From an uncultured Lachnospiraceae bacterium (lineage in GTDB: Bacteria > Bacillota > Clostridia > Lachnospirales > Lachnospiraceae), in NCBI GenBank assembly GCA_910585635.1, contig CAJUFE010000012.1:39714-103713 (forward strand): a DNA stretch of 64,000 bases, given 5' to 3'. The stretch's first letter is position 1. Each line of letters opens with the position of its first letter. Position numbers and translations under genes: made by a program. Shown piece after piece: positions 35,036-43,401 of this stretch. Below the pieces are notes generated by a model. That model was not told the origin of the DNA. It saw nothing but the letters and a program-made list of their open reading frames with translations, and did not search any database.

Positions 35036-35419
35036 AACTTTCTCTCCTATATTTATACTTGCCCAAAATGGTGGGCTGTATCTCCTAATACAAAAGAGAT
35101 AGTTTTATATATAGTGCTCATAACAGATAATGGGTGTGCTCACTACTTAAAACTTAGATGTCATATCTTAAATCTTAGGGTATATAATTAAAAATTTACT
35201 TATGTAATTTTCAAAACTTACCACCACCTTTTTTACTTTTATGACAATTTAATGAATCTTTGTTGGCTCTTAACAATAAAAATTAGTATGCACTTACTTA
35301 ATTGTGTATATTCATACATATTTATACAACATAGCGCATATTTATTTATGCTACTACCACCCACACATTTCAACGAAAAGGGACTAAACGAAAGCCTATG
35401 ACATTTTATGGACCGTAAC
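35036..35419. other. AT-rich gap without recognised gene
   Basis: The 384 bases between the Mrr-like gene and the LacI-type gene are AT-rich up to about 35390, where GC content rises again. I see no gene or clear repeat; the stretch marks the right edge of the island. Confidence 0.5.
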
Positions 35420-36430
35420 CTACCGGTCCGCCTCCCCCACCACCCTGGTGGTCTCGCTGAGGCACATCTGGGGGGACAGATAGATCCGCCGCACCGGCAT
35501 ATCCGGCCTCTGGATCCGATGCATCAGATGATAGACGGCGGCCTCCCCGTAGCGTTTCTTGCTGATCCCCATGCTGGTAAAGGGGATCGGGAGCGTACTG
35601 TCTAAGTCACTGTTAAAGCCGGTGACCGAGATATCGTGGGGGATGCGCAGGCCCAGCTTGTTCAGGATGAACATCAGGGACTGGGCATAGGCGTCCGTGC
35701 TGCACATGATCAGAGAGGGGAGGGTCCCCTTTTCCTTCCGCTCCTCCAGCTCCGTGTAGATATCCTCGGCCTCGTAATAATTGGACCGGTCCCACACGGC
35801 TACGATCTGGGCGTCACTGTCCTTCACCGCCTCATAGATCCCGTCAAAACGCTTTTTCATGGATGGGCGGTCCATGGGACCGAAATAGGCGATCTTCTTA
35901 TGGCCCATGGAGATCATCTTCTCGCAGAGCACACAGGCTCCCTCCCGGTCGCTGAGGCAGATGGTGTCATAGCCGAACATGTTATGGGGGGGATAGGTCA
36001 TCACCATCACCGGCTTCTGGAGGTCTTTCAGCTTTGGCACCCAGGGAAGGCTCTTATAGCCTGCGAAGATGATCGCCGAGGCTTCCCGCAGCTCGTTATC
36101 CACCCTGCCTTCCACCATCTGTTCGATGACCCTTAACCGAAGGGTGTAATGGTTCTTGTTCAGCTCACTCTCCACCCCCAGGATGACCTTCATCCAAAAG
36201 GAGGGGTCCTGGGCGTCGTTCTGGGGGATCAGCATCACCACGTAGCGGTCTGGGGTCACCGGGGATGCCTGGTCCTTCTTGATATAGCCCAGGGCATTGC
36301 AGGCGGCCATCACCTTCTGCCTGGTCTCCTCGCTCACCCCCGGCTTACCGGCCAGAGCCCTGGATATCGAATACTTCGATAGACCGGTCTCCCGGGCGAT
36401 ATCATCCAAAGTGACTTTTTTTCTTGCCAT
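35420..36430 (-). CDS. LacI-family transcriptional regulator 1
   Basis: Repressor-type regulator of 336 residues. N-terminal helix-turn-helix VTLDDIARETGLSKYSISRAL and hinge VMAACNALGYIKKDQ are typical. The remainder is a periplasmic-binding-like sensor domain (PGVSEETRQK to LLSPQMCLSET). The ATG at 36430 with AGAGGATG is preferred over an upstream ATG at 36439. The gene lies between the two Liv-type clusters and is convergent with neither; its target is unknown, but two palindromes just upstream suggest autoregulation. Confidence 0.93.
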   Translation of the reverse strand: MARKKVTLDDIARETGLSKYSISRALAGKPGVSEETRQKVMAACNALGYIKKDQASPVTPDRYVVMLIPQNDAQDPSFWMKVILGVESELNKNHYTLRLRVIEQMVEGRVDNELREASAIIFAGYKSLPWVPKLKDLQKPVMVMTYPPHNMFGYDTICLSDREGACVLCEKMISMGHKKIAYFGPMDRPSMKKRFDGIYEAVKDSDAQIVAVWDRSNYYEAEDIYTELEERKEKGTLPSLIMCSTDAYAQSLMFILNKLGLRIPHDISVTGFNSDLDSTLPIPFTSMGISKKRYGEAAVYHLMHRIQRPDMPVRRIYLSPQMCLSETTRVVGEADR

Positions 36431-36457
36431 GTAGATCATCCTCTTTTTATCATAATA

Positions 36458-36481
36458 TTAGCACTAACGCATAATGTTGCG
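36458..36481 (-). promoter_or_regulatory. Candidate autoregulatory operators of LacI regulator 1
   Basis: TTAGCACTAA (36458-36467) and CGCA-N6-TGCG (36468-36481) lie 28-51 bases upstream of the LacI start. A minus-strand promoter with TTGATT, 17 bases and TACATT lies just further upstream. Confidence 0.35.
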
Positions 36482-36547
36482 CATGTCTATATAGTATAAT
36501 GTAAACCAAAAGGCCGGATAAATCAACTAGTTTTTTTCGCAAAAAAG

Positions 36548-36599
36548 TTGTGTATATTTGTGTATTTTTCTTGACATATTGTGTATCTTTGTGTATCAT
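36548..36599 (+). promoter_or_regulatory. hicAB promoter with four phased operator repeats
   Basis: TTGACA (36571-36576) and TATCAT (36594-36599) are 17 bases apart. TTGTGTAT occurs four times, at 36548, 36558, 36579 and 36589. The spacings are 10, 21 and 10 bases, one and two helical turns, so all copies face the same side of the DNA. Two copies lie upstream of the -35 and two in the spacer and -10. This fits autoregulation by the HicB antitoxin or the HicAB complex. Confidence 0.75.
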
Positions 36600-36620
36600 A
36601 CTCCTATAAGGAGGACGGCA

Positions 36621-36809
36621 ATGAACCCACGGAACATGGCGATCAAGGATCTGATCGATAGCGGCTATCGGTTCAAACGGAGCGGAGGGAACCACGATAT
36701 CTACTACAGCTCTGAAACAAAGTATTCCATCCCCCTGAAGCGTGGCCACTTCGATGAAGATGATCTCCGCTACATACGTAAGGAGATCAAACAGGGCGGA
36801 AGAGGATAA
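36621..36809 (+). CDS. hicA: HicA-family toxin
   Basis: mRNA interferase toxin of 62 residues, normal HicA length. The dsRNA-binding-like fold is seen in MAIKDLIDSGYRFKRSGGNH, with the catalytic histidine in GGNHDIYY. Lys-rich PLKRGHFDEDDLRYIRKEI follows. AAGGAGG precedes the ATG at 36621. Toxin first, antitoxin second is the usual hic order, and the antitoxin starts 30 bases downstream. Confidence 0.9.
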   Translation: MNPRNMAIKDLIDSGYRFKRSGGNHDIYYSSETKYSIPLKRGHFDEDDLRYIRKEIKQGGRG

Positions 36810-36839
36810 GTCTTCGCCGCCAGCAAAGGAGGCTGACCT

Positions 36840-37247
36840 ATGAAATATATCTATACCGCAACATTCGTACCAAATGAGGACGGGACCAAATACTACTGCA
36901 GAGTACCCGATCTTCCTGGATGTATCACCACTGGGAACAGTATCGATGATGCCATTGAGATGATCACCGATGCCGCCAGCGGGTGGCTTGTTGTAGCAGA
37001 GGATGAGGGAGCCCCGATCCCAGCTCCCACTCCCCAGTATGATCTGGATATCCCGGATCATGCAGTCTGCTCGATCATCTGTCTTGACACATTCGCATAC
37101 CGGGCGGCCACCGACACCCGGGCTGTCCGCAAGAACGTTTCCCTTCCTGCATGGATGGCTGCTCTGGCAGAAAAGAGAGGGGTGAACTGCTCCCAGGTCC
37201 TCCAGGATGGGCTTATGCAGCTGCTCAACGCCAGCCATGTAAGATAA
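36840..37247 (+). CDS. hicB: HicB-family antitoxin
   Basis: Antitoxin of 135 residues. The N-terminal partial RNase-H fold is seen in YIYTATFVPNEDG, YYCRVPDLPGCITTGNSIDDA and WLVVAEDEG. The C-terminal part has a ribbon-helix-helix-like segment (RKNVSLPAWMAALAEKRGVNCSQVLQDGL) that would bind the repeats upstream of hicA. AAAGGAGG precedes the ATG. Cotranscribed with hicA. Confidence 0.92.
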   Translation: MKYIYTATFVPNEDGTKYYCRVPDLPGCITTGNSIDDAIEMITDAASGWLVVAEDEGAPIPAPTPQYDLDIPDHAVCSIICLDTFAYRAATDTRAVRKNVSLPAWMAALAEKRGVNCSQVLQDGLMQLLNASHVR

Positions 37248-37269
37248 CCCCGATCCGATGCCCGATCTC

Positions 37270-37316
37270 AAAAAGATCTGCCGCAGCGCACATCCCCATG
37301 CCCGCTGCGGCAGATC
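37270..37316 (-). terminator. Rho-independent terminator for the small gene at 37396
   Basis: GATCTGCCGCAGCG (37275-37288) and CGCTGCGGCAGATC (37303-37316) are perfectly complementary over 14 bases, with five T following in the minus-strand direction. It lies between hicB and the convergent small gene. Confidence 0.85.
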
Positions 37317-37395
37317 CTCCCACGTCTCGCCTCATCACTTCCTGATCCCTGTAGCCGAACGCTCCACTCCTATCCTTAAGCATCTGCCCAGGCAG

Positions 37396-37641
37396 CTATC
37401 CTTTAGACTCCCCGCTGACGATGAACGCCATGATCTTCTCTAGGTCCTCCGGATCCTCGATGATCAGCTCCAGTTCTCTGGCATAGCCATGGGCGAAGAC
37501 ACCGGCCACGGCCAGGTACTGGGAGAGCCTCGACTTTAGGTTGATCCGGTCCCCTTCCTCCGAGACCAGCTCCACCTTTCCCTTACACTGGTTGATGATC
37601 TCGAACAGGCCGGTGATATTGGTCACATTTTCAAGGGTCAT
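37396..37641 (-). CDS. Conserved small protein of unknown function (paralogue of the protein at 16462)
   Basis: Soluble protein of 81 residues. It shares QCKG-VELVS-EGDRINLKS-LSQY and the GYARELE block with the protein at 16462, so both belong to one small family. The charged C-terminus (DPEDLEKIMAFI) probably forms a helix. The ATG at 37641 has GGAGGAAAGAT; the longer frame has no site. It may be the last gene of the unit containing the alcohol dehydrogenase or stand alone; function unknown. Confidence 0.75.
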   Translation of the reverse strand: MTLENVTNITGLFEIINQCKGKVELVSEEGDRINLKSRLSQYLAVAGVFAHGYARELELIIEDPEDLEKIMAFIVSGESKG

Positions 37642-37809
37642 ATCTTTCCTCCTAACTCCTTCGGTCCGCGCCATCTTCTGGCGTTTTTTGGCACTGGTAG
37701 CCCATGCCATCCTCTGGCACTTTTTGCACCGGTGGTCCATGCCGTCTTTGCCACAGCGGCTCTTTCTCTTGCAACCGTGACCATCCCGATGGCAGGACCG
37801 CCTGACCGG

Positions 37810-38850
37810 TCATCCTTCCGGGTTTGGATCCTCCGCCACCCGGACCACTACCTTCATATACGCGCCCGGGTTTTTCTCGATATCCCGGATCGTCTCCGGC
37901 GCCTCCTCCAGGTCGATCACCTTGGTCAGGATCTTATCCATATCCACCCGCCTGCTGCGGATCAGCTCCAGGGCCTCCTCAAATTCTCCGGCGCTGGTCC
38001 TGGCGCCCCGGATGTCGATCTCCTTCTTGGTGATCATATCCGTGGGGAGCTGGGTCTCCTTCTTGGGCCACCCGGTCAGGGTGATCCGTCCGGCGTTGGC
38101 CACATAGTCCAGGGTGTTCCGGACCGCCACATTAGCGCCGGAGCACTCCATCACCTGCTGGGCCATATCGCCGCCGGTGATCTGGTAGATCTTGGCGATC
38201 GCCTCCTCTTCCCCTACGTTGATCACATACTCGATCCCTAAGGACTTGGCAAAGTCCAGCCGCTCCTGGACCAGGTCTAGTAAGATCGCGTGGCCGCCGT
38301 AAGCCTGGGCCACCATCCCGGCCACCAGCCCGATCGGACCGGCCCCGATGATCGCGCAGTACTCCCCGCTCTTAAGCCCGCCCCGGTGGATCCCGTGGAG
38401 GGAGATGGTCAACGGCTCCGCCATGGCCGCCTGCTCCCAGGTCATGTCCTCCGGGATCTTGACCAGGAGATCTGCCGGATGGGTGAAATACTCCGCCATC
38501 CCGCCGTCGATATGTACGCCCAGCACCTTGAGGGAGGTGCAGCAGTTGGTCCTCCCGATCCTGCAGGGATAGCAGTCCTTACAGTACACATAGGGGTCCA
38601 CCACCACCCGGTCGCCCGCCTTGATCCCATTTTTATTAGGCTCCGGTATCTCCTCTACCACACCAGCCAGCTCATGGCCGATGATCCGGGGATAAGTGAC
38701 CAGGCCATTAGTCCCTCGGAATGCCCCGATATCGCTGCCGCAGATCCCGGCGGTCACGATCCGGATCAGGGCCTCCCCCTCACGGGGCTTTGGCTTTGGG
38801 ACCTCCACACAAGCTATCTTCCACGGCTCCTCTAATTTGATCGCTCTCAT
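37810..38850 (-). CDS. Zinc-dependent alcohol/polyol dehydrogenase (LgoD/threonine-dehydrogenase-like)
   Basis: Medium-chain dehydrogenase of 346 residues. Catalytic zinc site: AGICGSDIGAF and GHELAGVVEE. Structural zinc cysteines: CKDCYPCRIGRTNCC. Rossmann motif: IGAGPIGLVAGM. The GRTNCC-x-LKVLGVHIDGG stretch resembles E. coli L-galactonate dehydrogenase LgoD (YjjN), suggesting a sugar-acid or polyol substrate. The ATG at 38850 has AGGAGG. Last gene of the long operon with Liv importer, AroE-like and YiaK-like genes. Confidence 0.9.
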   Translation of the reverse strand: MRAIKLEEPWKIACVEVPKPKPREGEALIRIVTAGICGSDIGAFRGTNGLVTYPRIIGHELAGVVEEIPEPNKNGIKAGDRVVVDPYVYCKDCYPCRIGRTNCCTSLKVLGVHIDGGMAEYFTHPADLLVKIPEDMTWEQAAMAEPLTISLHGIHRGGLKSGEYCAIIGAGPIGLVAGMVAQAYGGHAILLDLVQERLDFAKSLGIEYVINVGEEEAIAKIYQITGGDMAQQVMECSGANVAVRNTLDYVANAGRITLTGWPKKETQLPTDMITKKEIDIRGARTSAGEFEEALELIRSRRVDMDKILTKVIDLEEAPETIRDIEKNPGAYMKVVVRVAEDPNPEG

Positions 38851-38888
38851 CTTTAGATCACTCCTCCTATCTGCTCCTAACGGGCAGG

Positions 38889-39893
38889 TCAAAATGCCTT
38901 GATCTGCTCCCACACCCCATCGATCACCGGGATCCCATTGGCCTGGTTATCCTTTCTGGTCCCGATCTCGATCTCACCGGGATAGAATACCTTGCCGCCC
39001 TCCTGTGCCGGGACGGAGGAATGGATATCTTCGATCAAACGGTCCACGATCTGGTCAGTGACCTTGCTGTCCTGGAACTTGCCCGGATCGATCGCGATCA
39101 TGATCTGGGAGAGGCCCACCTCGTCCCCGAAGGTGCCGATCTTCTGCACGGAGTTGGCATCGGTGAGCACCGTGGCGATCAGGTCCAGGAGGATGGAGAT
39201 GCCGCTGCCCTTCCAGTAGCCCATGGGCAGCACCCGCCAGCTCTTCTCGATCGCAGCCGGGTCCGTGGTCAGGTTCCCTTCCTCGTCGTAGCCTCCCGGC
39301 ACCGGCAGCTGTTTGCCCTTGAGCTTTGCCTCCTCGATCTTGCCGTAGGAGAACTGGGAGACCGCGCAATCCACCACGATGTGCTCCCCGTTAGACTTAG
39401 GCACCGCAAAGATCAGGGGATTGTTCCCGATCTTCTTGTCCTTGCCGCCCCAGGCCGGCATGTTGGGCTGGGTGTTGGACCAGCAGATGCCGATGCAGCC
39501 CTGGTCCGCCGCCTGCCAGCCGTAGGTGCCGCCCCGCATCCAGTGGTTATTGTTCCCCAGGGCCACGATGCCCACGCCGTACTCCTTGGCCAGGGCGCAG
39601 GCCTTATCCATGGCCATCTTGGCGTTCAAGGGGCCGAAGCCCCTGTGGCCGTCCCACCGCTGGATCGCGCCCATGGCGCTGACACAGGTGGCCACGTTCT
39701 CCGGCTTGATCTCCCCTTTATCCAGATAGGAGACTACACGGGGGAAACGGTTGATCCCGTGGCTGTAGATCCCGTCCAGGCTGTTCTGGGCGAAGACCGT
39801 CGCCGCGTCCCCGGCCAGCTCCTCGCTAAAACCACGGCTGACTAAAACACGTTTAAATTCATGAAAAAGCTCTTCGTATGCGACTCTCATCAT
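38889..39893 (-). CDS. yiaK: YiaK-like NADH-dependent dehydrogenase (malate/L-lactate dehydrogenase family)
   Basis: Protein of 334 residues of the Ldh2/YiaK family. It closely resembles E. coli 2,3-diketo-L-gulonate reductase over SHGINRFPRVVSYL, NNNHWMRGGTYGWQAA, IGICWSNTQP, IGNNPLIFAVP, FSYGKIE and LPMGYWKGSGISILLDLIATVL. These enzymes use a fold distinct from classical LDH. Substrate could be 2,3-diketogulonate or a related keto acid. The ATG pair at 39893 follows AAAGGAG and overlaps the stop of the AroE-like gene. It is 38 bases before the dehydrogenase gene at 38850. Confidence 0.92.
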   Translation of the reverse strand: MMRVAYEELFHEFKRVLVSRGFSEELAGDAATVFAQNSLDGIYSHGINRFPRVVSYLDKGEIKPENVATCVSAMGAIQRWDGHRGFGPLNAKMAMDKACALAKEYGVGIVALGNNNHWMRGGTYGWQAADQGCIGICWSNTQPNMPAWGGKDKKIGNNPLIFAVPKSNGEHIVVDCAVSQFSYGKIEEAKLKGKQLPVPGGYDEEGNLTTDPAAIEKSWRVLPMGYWKGSGISILLDLIATVLTDANSVQKIGTFGDEVGLSQIMIAIDPGKFQDSKVTDQIVDRLIEDIHSSVPAQEGGKVFYPGEIEIGTRKDNQANGIPVIDGVWEQIKAF

Positions 39894-40801
39894 CTGCTCC
39901 TTTCCACCGGCTCCGGTACGTTCAAAAAGCTGCACAGCTCCTCGATGCAGGCCTCCTTATCCGCCTCGGTGATCGTCTTGTTGAACAGGTAGGCGAAGAT
40001 CACATCCATCTGGGACACCAGCATCTTCATCCCCGGCACCGTGTTCAGCCCGTTCTTCTGCCCGGCCTCGATGGTCTCGGACAGGGGCGGGTTGATCACA
40101 CAGTCAAATACGGTAGCCGTCTTGGGCATCCGGTCGATGAAGCCAAGGTACTCATGCTTATAGGGGAATCCCTTCATCCCCAGAGGCGTCAGGTTGGCGA
40201 AGAGCTCGCACTCCTCGGCCGCCTTGTCAAGGCCCGCCGGATCTAAGGACAGAACCTCCACCTCCATGGCCGTGTTCTCCCGCAGGACCTTGGCGATCTG
40301 CTCCGGCTCCTCGGGGGTGATGTTGGTTAGATAGAGCTTCTTTACGTTGTGCCGGGACAGCTCGTAGGTGACCACGCCGCTGATCCCGCCGGCGCCCTGG
40401 ACCAGGGCGTTGATCCCATCCAGCTTCGCGCCGCCGTCCAGCATGGCCTTTACCGCCCCTTTCCCGTCCATGCCGGTGCCGTGGCTCCCCTTCTCGTCAA
40501 TGCGGATCGCGTTCACCGAGCGGAACAGCCGGGACACCTCATCCACGTCGTCCAAAAGGTCCACGAAATCACCTTTATGGGGCATGGTGGGACACAGGTA
40601 ATGGATCCCCATCAGGCGGCAGGCGTCCATGAACTGAGGGAGCTGCCCCTTTTTAATCTCACAGGGGAGCATGATCGCGTTCATGTCCAGACGCTCAAAA
40701 AGCTTGTTATAGCAGCGTGGTGCATTGGTCTTTCCGATCGGGTCGCCCACATTGAGCACCAGCTCTGTCTCCAGGTTCAATCTGATATTTTCCAGTTTCA
40801 T
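39890..40801 (-). CDS. Shikimate dehydrogenase-family protein (AroE/YdiB-like)
   Basis: Protein of 303 residues with the shikimate/quinate dehydrogenase fold. The catalytic lysine is in TMPHKGDF and the catalytic aspartate in GTGMDGKG. The nucleotide-binding motif is GAGGISGVV (a variant of GAGGAA). Catabolic members such as YdiB act on quinate or shikimate in reverse. Because it is embedded in a transport and dehydrogenase operon rather than an aromatic biosynthesis operon, a catabolic role is favoured. It overlaps the YiaK-like gene by 4 bases. Confidence 0.92.
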   Translation of the reverse strand: MKLENIRLNLETELVLNVGDPIGKTNAPRCYNKLFERLDMNAIMLPCEIKKGQLPQFMDACRLMGIHYLCPTMPHKGDFVDLLDDVDEVSRLFRSVNAIRIDEKGSHGTGMDGKGAVKAMLDGGAKLDGINALVQGAGGISGVVTYELSRHNVKKLYLTNITPEEPEQIAKVLRENTAMEVEVLSLDPAGLDKAAEECELFANLTPLGMKGFPYKHEYLGFIDRMPKTATVFDCVINPPLSETIEAGQKNGLNTVPGMKMLVSQMDVIFAYLFNKTITEADKEACIEELCSFLNVPEPVERSR

Positions 40802-40817
40802 CGTTTTATTCCTTCTT

Positions 40818-40893
40818 TGCTCCTATTCCTTTTTTGCTCCTATTCCTTTTTTATCCTCTGCGCTCATCCTTTGCGCTCATCCTCTGCGCTCAT
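40818..40893. repeat. Short tandem repeats between livF2 and the AroE-like gene
   Basis: TTGCTCCTATTCCTTTT is repeated twice with a 16-base period, followed by three copies of a 13-base unit ATCCTCTGCGCTC. The two different units abut each other within one short gap. Confidence 0.75.
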
Positions 40894-40902
40894 CCCTTGC
40901 TC

Positions 40903-41634
40903 CTAGTCCTTCTTTCCGCCGCCCAGATACACGCTGGTCAGCACGTCGCCCTTCAGGAACTCGTCCCCGGTCCCGCTGGCCACGATGGAGCCTGTATTTA
41001 ACAGATACGCCTTATCGCTGATCTTCAAGGCCATCTTGGCATTCTGCTCCACTAACAGCACGGTGATCCCCATGTCGTGGACCTTCTTGATCACATTGAA
41101 GATCTCCGCCACCACCAGGGGAGCCAGACCCATAGAGGGCTCATCCAGCATCAAGAACTCCGGGTCCGACATGATCGCCCTGCCCACGGCCAGCATCTGC
41201 TGCTCGCCGCCGGATAGGGTGCCGCCCAGCTGGGTCCGCCGCTCATACATCCTGGGGAAGATTTCATAGACCATATCCAAGAGCTCCTTATCCCTGGCCT
41301 TCTCTCTCTTCCGGAAGAATGTGCCGATCTCTAAGTTCTTCTCCACCGTCACATCCACGAAGATCTTCCGGCCCTCCGGGACCAGGGAGATCCCCATGGG
41401 TACGATCTCATGGCTCTTCTTCCCCACCAGCTCCTGTCCCTTGAACTGGACACTGCCGCCCTCGATGGTCACCATCCCTAAGATCGACTTCATCAGTGTG
41501 GATTTTCCCGCGCCGTTAGCCCCCAGGAGGGAGACGATCTCCCCCTTTTGGACCTCCAGGCTGATCCCTTTTAATGCCTTGATGTTTCCGTAGGAGGAAA
41601 CCAGATCGGTGACTTTTAACATCGTTTCTGCCAT
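40903..41634 (-). CDS. livF: Liv-type ABC transporter ATP-binding protein, LivF-like (second system)
   Basis: ATPase of 243 residues. Walker A GANGAGKST, signature TLSGGEQQ, Walker B FLMLDEPSMGLA and LLVEQN are present. The start overlaps the livG2 stop by one base (TAATG). It belongs to the second importer in the window. Confidence 0.95.
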   Translation of the reverse strand: MAETMLKVTDLVSSYGNIKALKGISLEVQKGEIVSLLGANGAGKSTLMKSILGMVTIEGGSVQFKGQELVGKKSHEIVPMGISLVPEGRKIFVDVTVEKNLEIGTFFRKREKARDKELLDMVYEIFPRMYERRTQLGGTLSGGEQQMLAVGRAIMSDPEFLMLDEPSMGLAPLVVAEIFNVIKKVHDMGITVLLVEQNAKMALKISDKAYLLNTGSIVASGTGDEFLKGDVLTSVYLGGGKKD

Positions 41635-42404
41635 TATTGATCATCGCTCCTTCCCAGATAGGCTTCGATCACGTCCTCATTATGCTGGATCTCTTCGGCG
41701 GTCCCGTCGGCGATGGGCTTGCCGAAGCTGATCACCGTGATATTTTCCGAGATCCCCATGACCAGCTCCATATCATGCTCCACCAAAAGGACGGCCAGAT
41801 GATAGGTGTCCCTGATCTTGCGGATCGTCTCCACCAGCTCCTTCTTCTCCTGGGAGTTCATGCCGGCCGCCGGCTCGTCCAGGAGCAAAAGCTTCGGCGC
41901 GGTGGCCAGCGCCCGCCCGATCTCCAGGAGCCGCTGGTGGCCGTAGGGGATGCTGCCGGCTTCCGAATCCTTCACATCCTCCAGGCCTAAGAACCGGAGG
42001 ATCTCCAGGCTCTTCTGCCTGGTCTCCTCTTCCTCCCTGCGGCACTTGCCGGGGGTGAACACCACATTGAACATGCCGGTCTTCGTCTTACAGTGGAAGC
42101 CGGTCATCACGTTCTCCAGGACCGTGGCCGACTTGAACAGACGGATGTTCTGGAAGGTCCTCGCGATCCCCTTCTCCACGATCTGATGGGGCTTCTTCCC
42201 ACAGATGCTCTCGCCGCAGAACACTACGTCCCCCTCCGATACCTGATAGGCGCCGGTGATCATATTGAACACCGTGGTCTTTCCGGCTCCGTTGGGGCCG
42301 ATCAGGGCGCAGATCTGTCCTTCGCCTACCTGCAGGCTGACCCCGTCCACTGCGGTCAGGCCGCCGAATCTTTTTGTCACTTTCTTTAATTCAAGGATCG
42401 CCAT
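41634..42404 (-). CDS. livG: Liv-type ABC transporter ATP-binding protein, LivG-like (second system)
   Basis: ATPase of 256 residues. Walker A GPNGAGKTT, signature IPYGHQRLLE, Walker B LLLLDEPAAGMN and H-loop LVEHDMELV. It contains the GLTAVDGVSLQV start and a longer loop around residue 110 with a charged stretch (CRREEEETRQ). It begins 4 bases after livM2. Confidence 0.95.
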   Translation of the reverse strand: MAILELKKVTKRFGGLTAVDGVSLQVGEGQICALIGPNGAGKTTVFNMITGAYQVSEGDVVFCGESICGKKPHQIVEKGIARTFQNIRLFKSATVLENVMTGFHCKTKTGMFNVVFTPGKCRREEEETRQKSLEILRFLGLEDVKDSEAGSIPYGHQRLLEIGRALATAPKLLLLDEPAAGMNSQEKKELVETIRKIRDTYHLAVLLVEHDMELVMGISENITVISFGKPIADGTAEEIQHNEDVIEAYLGRSDDQ

Positions 42405-42408
42405 GACC

Positions 42409-43389
42409 TCACCCCTTTCCGGCTGCAGACAGCGCCGCTTTTTTCGCCTTACGGTTTTCCAGGAACTTTTGGATGTACGGGTAAAGGCCGCCCGGGAACC
42501 GCAAGATCACCACCAGGAGGATCACGCCGTAGACCACCAGCCGCCAGTCTCCCAAGAAGCGCAGAGCCTCCGGGAGCACCTGCATGATGATGCCGCCCAG
42601 CACCGGCCCCACCACGGTCCCGAAGCCGCCTACGATCGCTGTCCATAGGATCACGCTGGAAACATTGTTGGTGAAGGTATCGGGGCTGACGTATTTGATC
42701 ATCATGGCATACAGACATCCGGCTATGCCGCAGTAGACCGCGCTCAGCACGAAGGCCTTGATCTTGTAGGCGGTCACGTCGATCCCGGTGAGCTCAGCCG
42801 CCTCGTTATCCTCCCGGACCGCCACGAAGGCGCGGCCGGTCCTGGTGCGGATCAGCAGGTTCTGGTAGAGGAGCCCCAAGATCACGAAGGCCACGATCAG
42901 AAAATAATATTTTTTCAGGGTATCAAAGGCAAAGCCGAAGATCACCGGGCTCTCGATGCCCAGGATGCCGGCTGTACCGTTGGTCACCGGGGTCCAGTTG
43001 ATCATCACGATGCGGACGATCTCCCCGAAGCCCATGGTCAGGAGCGCTAAGTAGGAGCCCTTCACCTTCAGGGCCGGTACGGCTAAGACCACGCCAAAGA
43101 GTGCGGTCAGCACCACAGCCCCCAGCAGGCAGAGGAAGAACTGCATCCCGCCCCTGGTGTTCATGAGAGCCGCCGTGTAGGCTCCGATCCCGAAGAAGGC
43201 CGCCTGGCCTAAGGAGAGCTGTCCGGTAAAGCCGGTGAGCACGTTGATCCCGGTGCCCAGGATGATATAGATCCCGATCATATTGATGATCTGCATGATG
43301 TACATGTTCGGGGTCAGGAGCGGGATCAGGATGAGGATCGCCGCGATGACCGCGATCTTGATGAGTCGGTCGTTCTTTGTTCTTGCCAT
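42409..43389 (-). CDS. livM: Liv-type ABC transporter permease, LivM-like (second system)
   Basis: Permease of 326 residues with about nine helices and the LivM loop RTGRAFVAVREDNEAAELTGID. The LivM N-terminal pattern GTGINVLTGFTGQLSLGQAAFFGIGAY is split here as GTGINVLTGFTGQ and LSLGQAAFFGIGAY. The ATG at 43389 has AGGGGGTGG; a GTG at 43398 is also in frame. Length is normal, without the tail seen in the first LivM. Confidence 0.95.
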   Translation of the reverse strand: MARTKNDRLIKIAVIAAILILIPLLTPNMYIMQIINMIGIYIILGTGINVLTGFTGQLSLGQAAFFGIGAYTAALMNTRGGMQFFLCLLGAVVLTALFGVVLAVPALKVKGSYLALLTMGFGEIVRIVMINWTPVTNGTAGILGIESPVIFGFAFDTLKKYYFLIVAFVILGLLYQNLLIRTRTGRAFVAVREDNEAAELTGIDVTAYKIKAFVLSAVYCGIAGCLYAMMIKYVSPDTFTNNVSSVILWTAIVGGFGTVVGPVLGGIIMQVLPEALRFLGDWRLVVYGVILLVVILRFPGGLYPYIQKFLENRKAKKAALSAAGKG

Positions 43390-43401
43390 ATATCCCACCC
43401 C

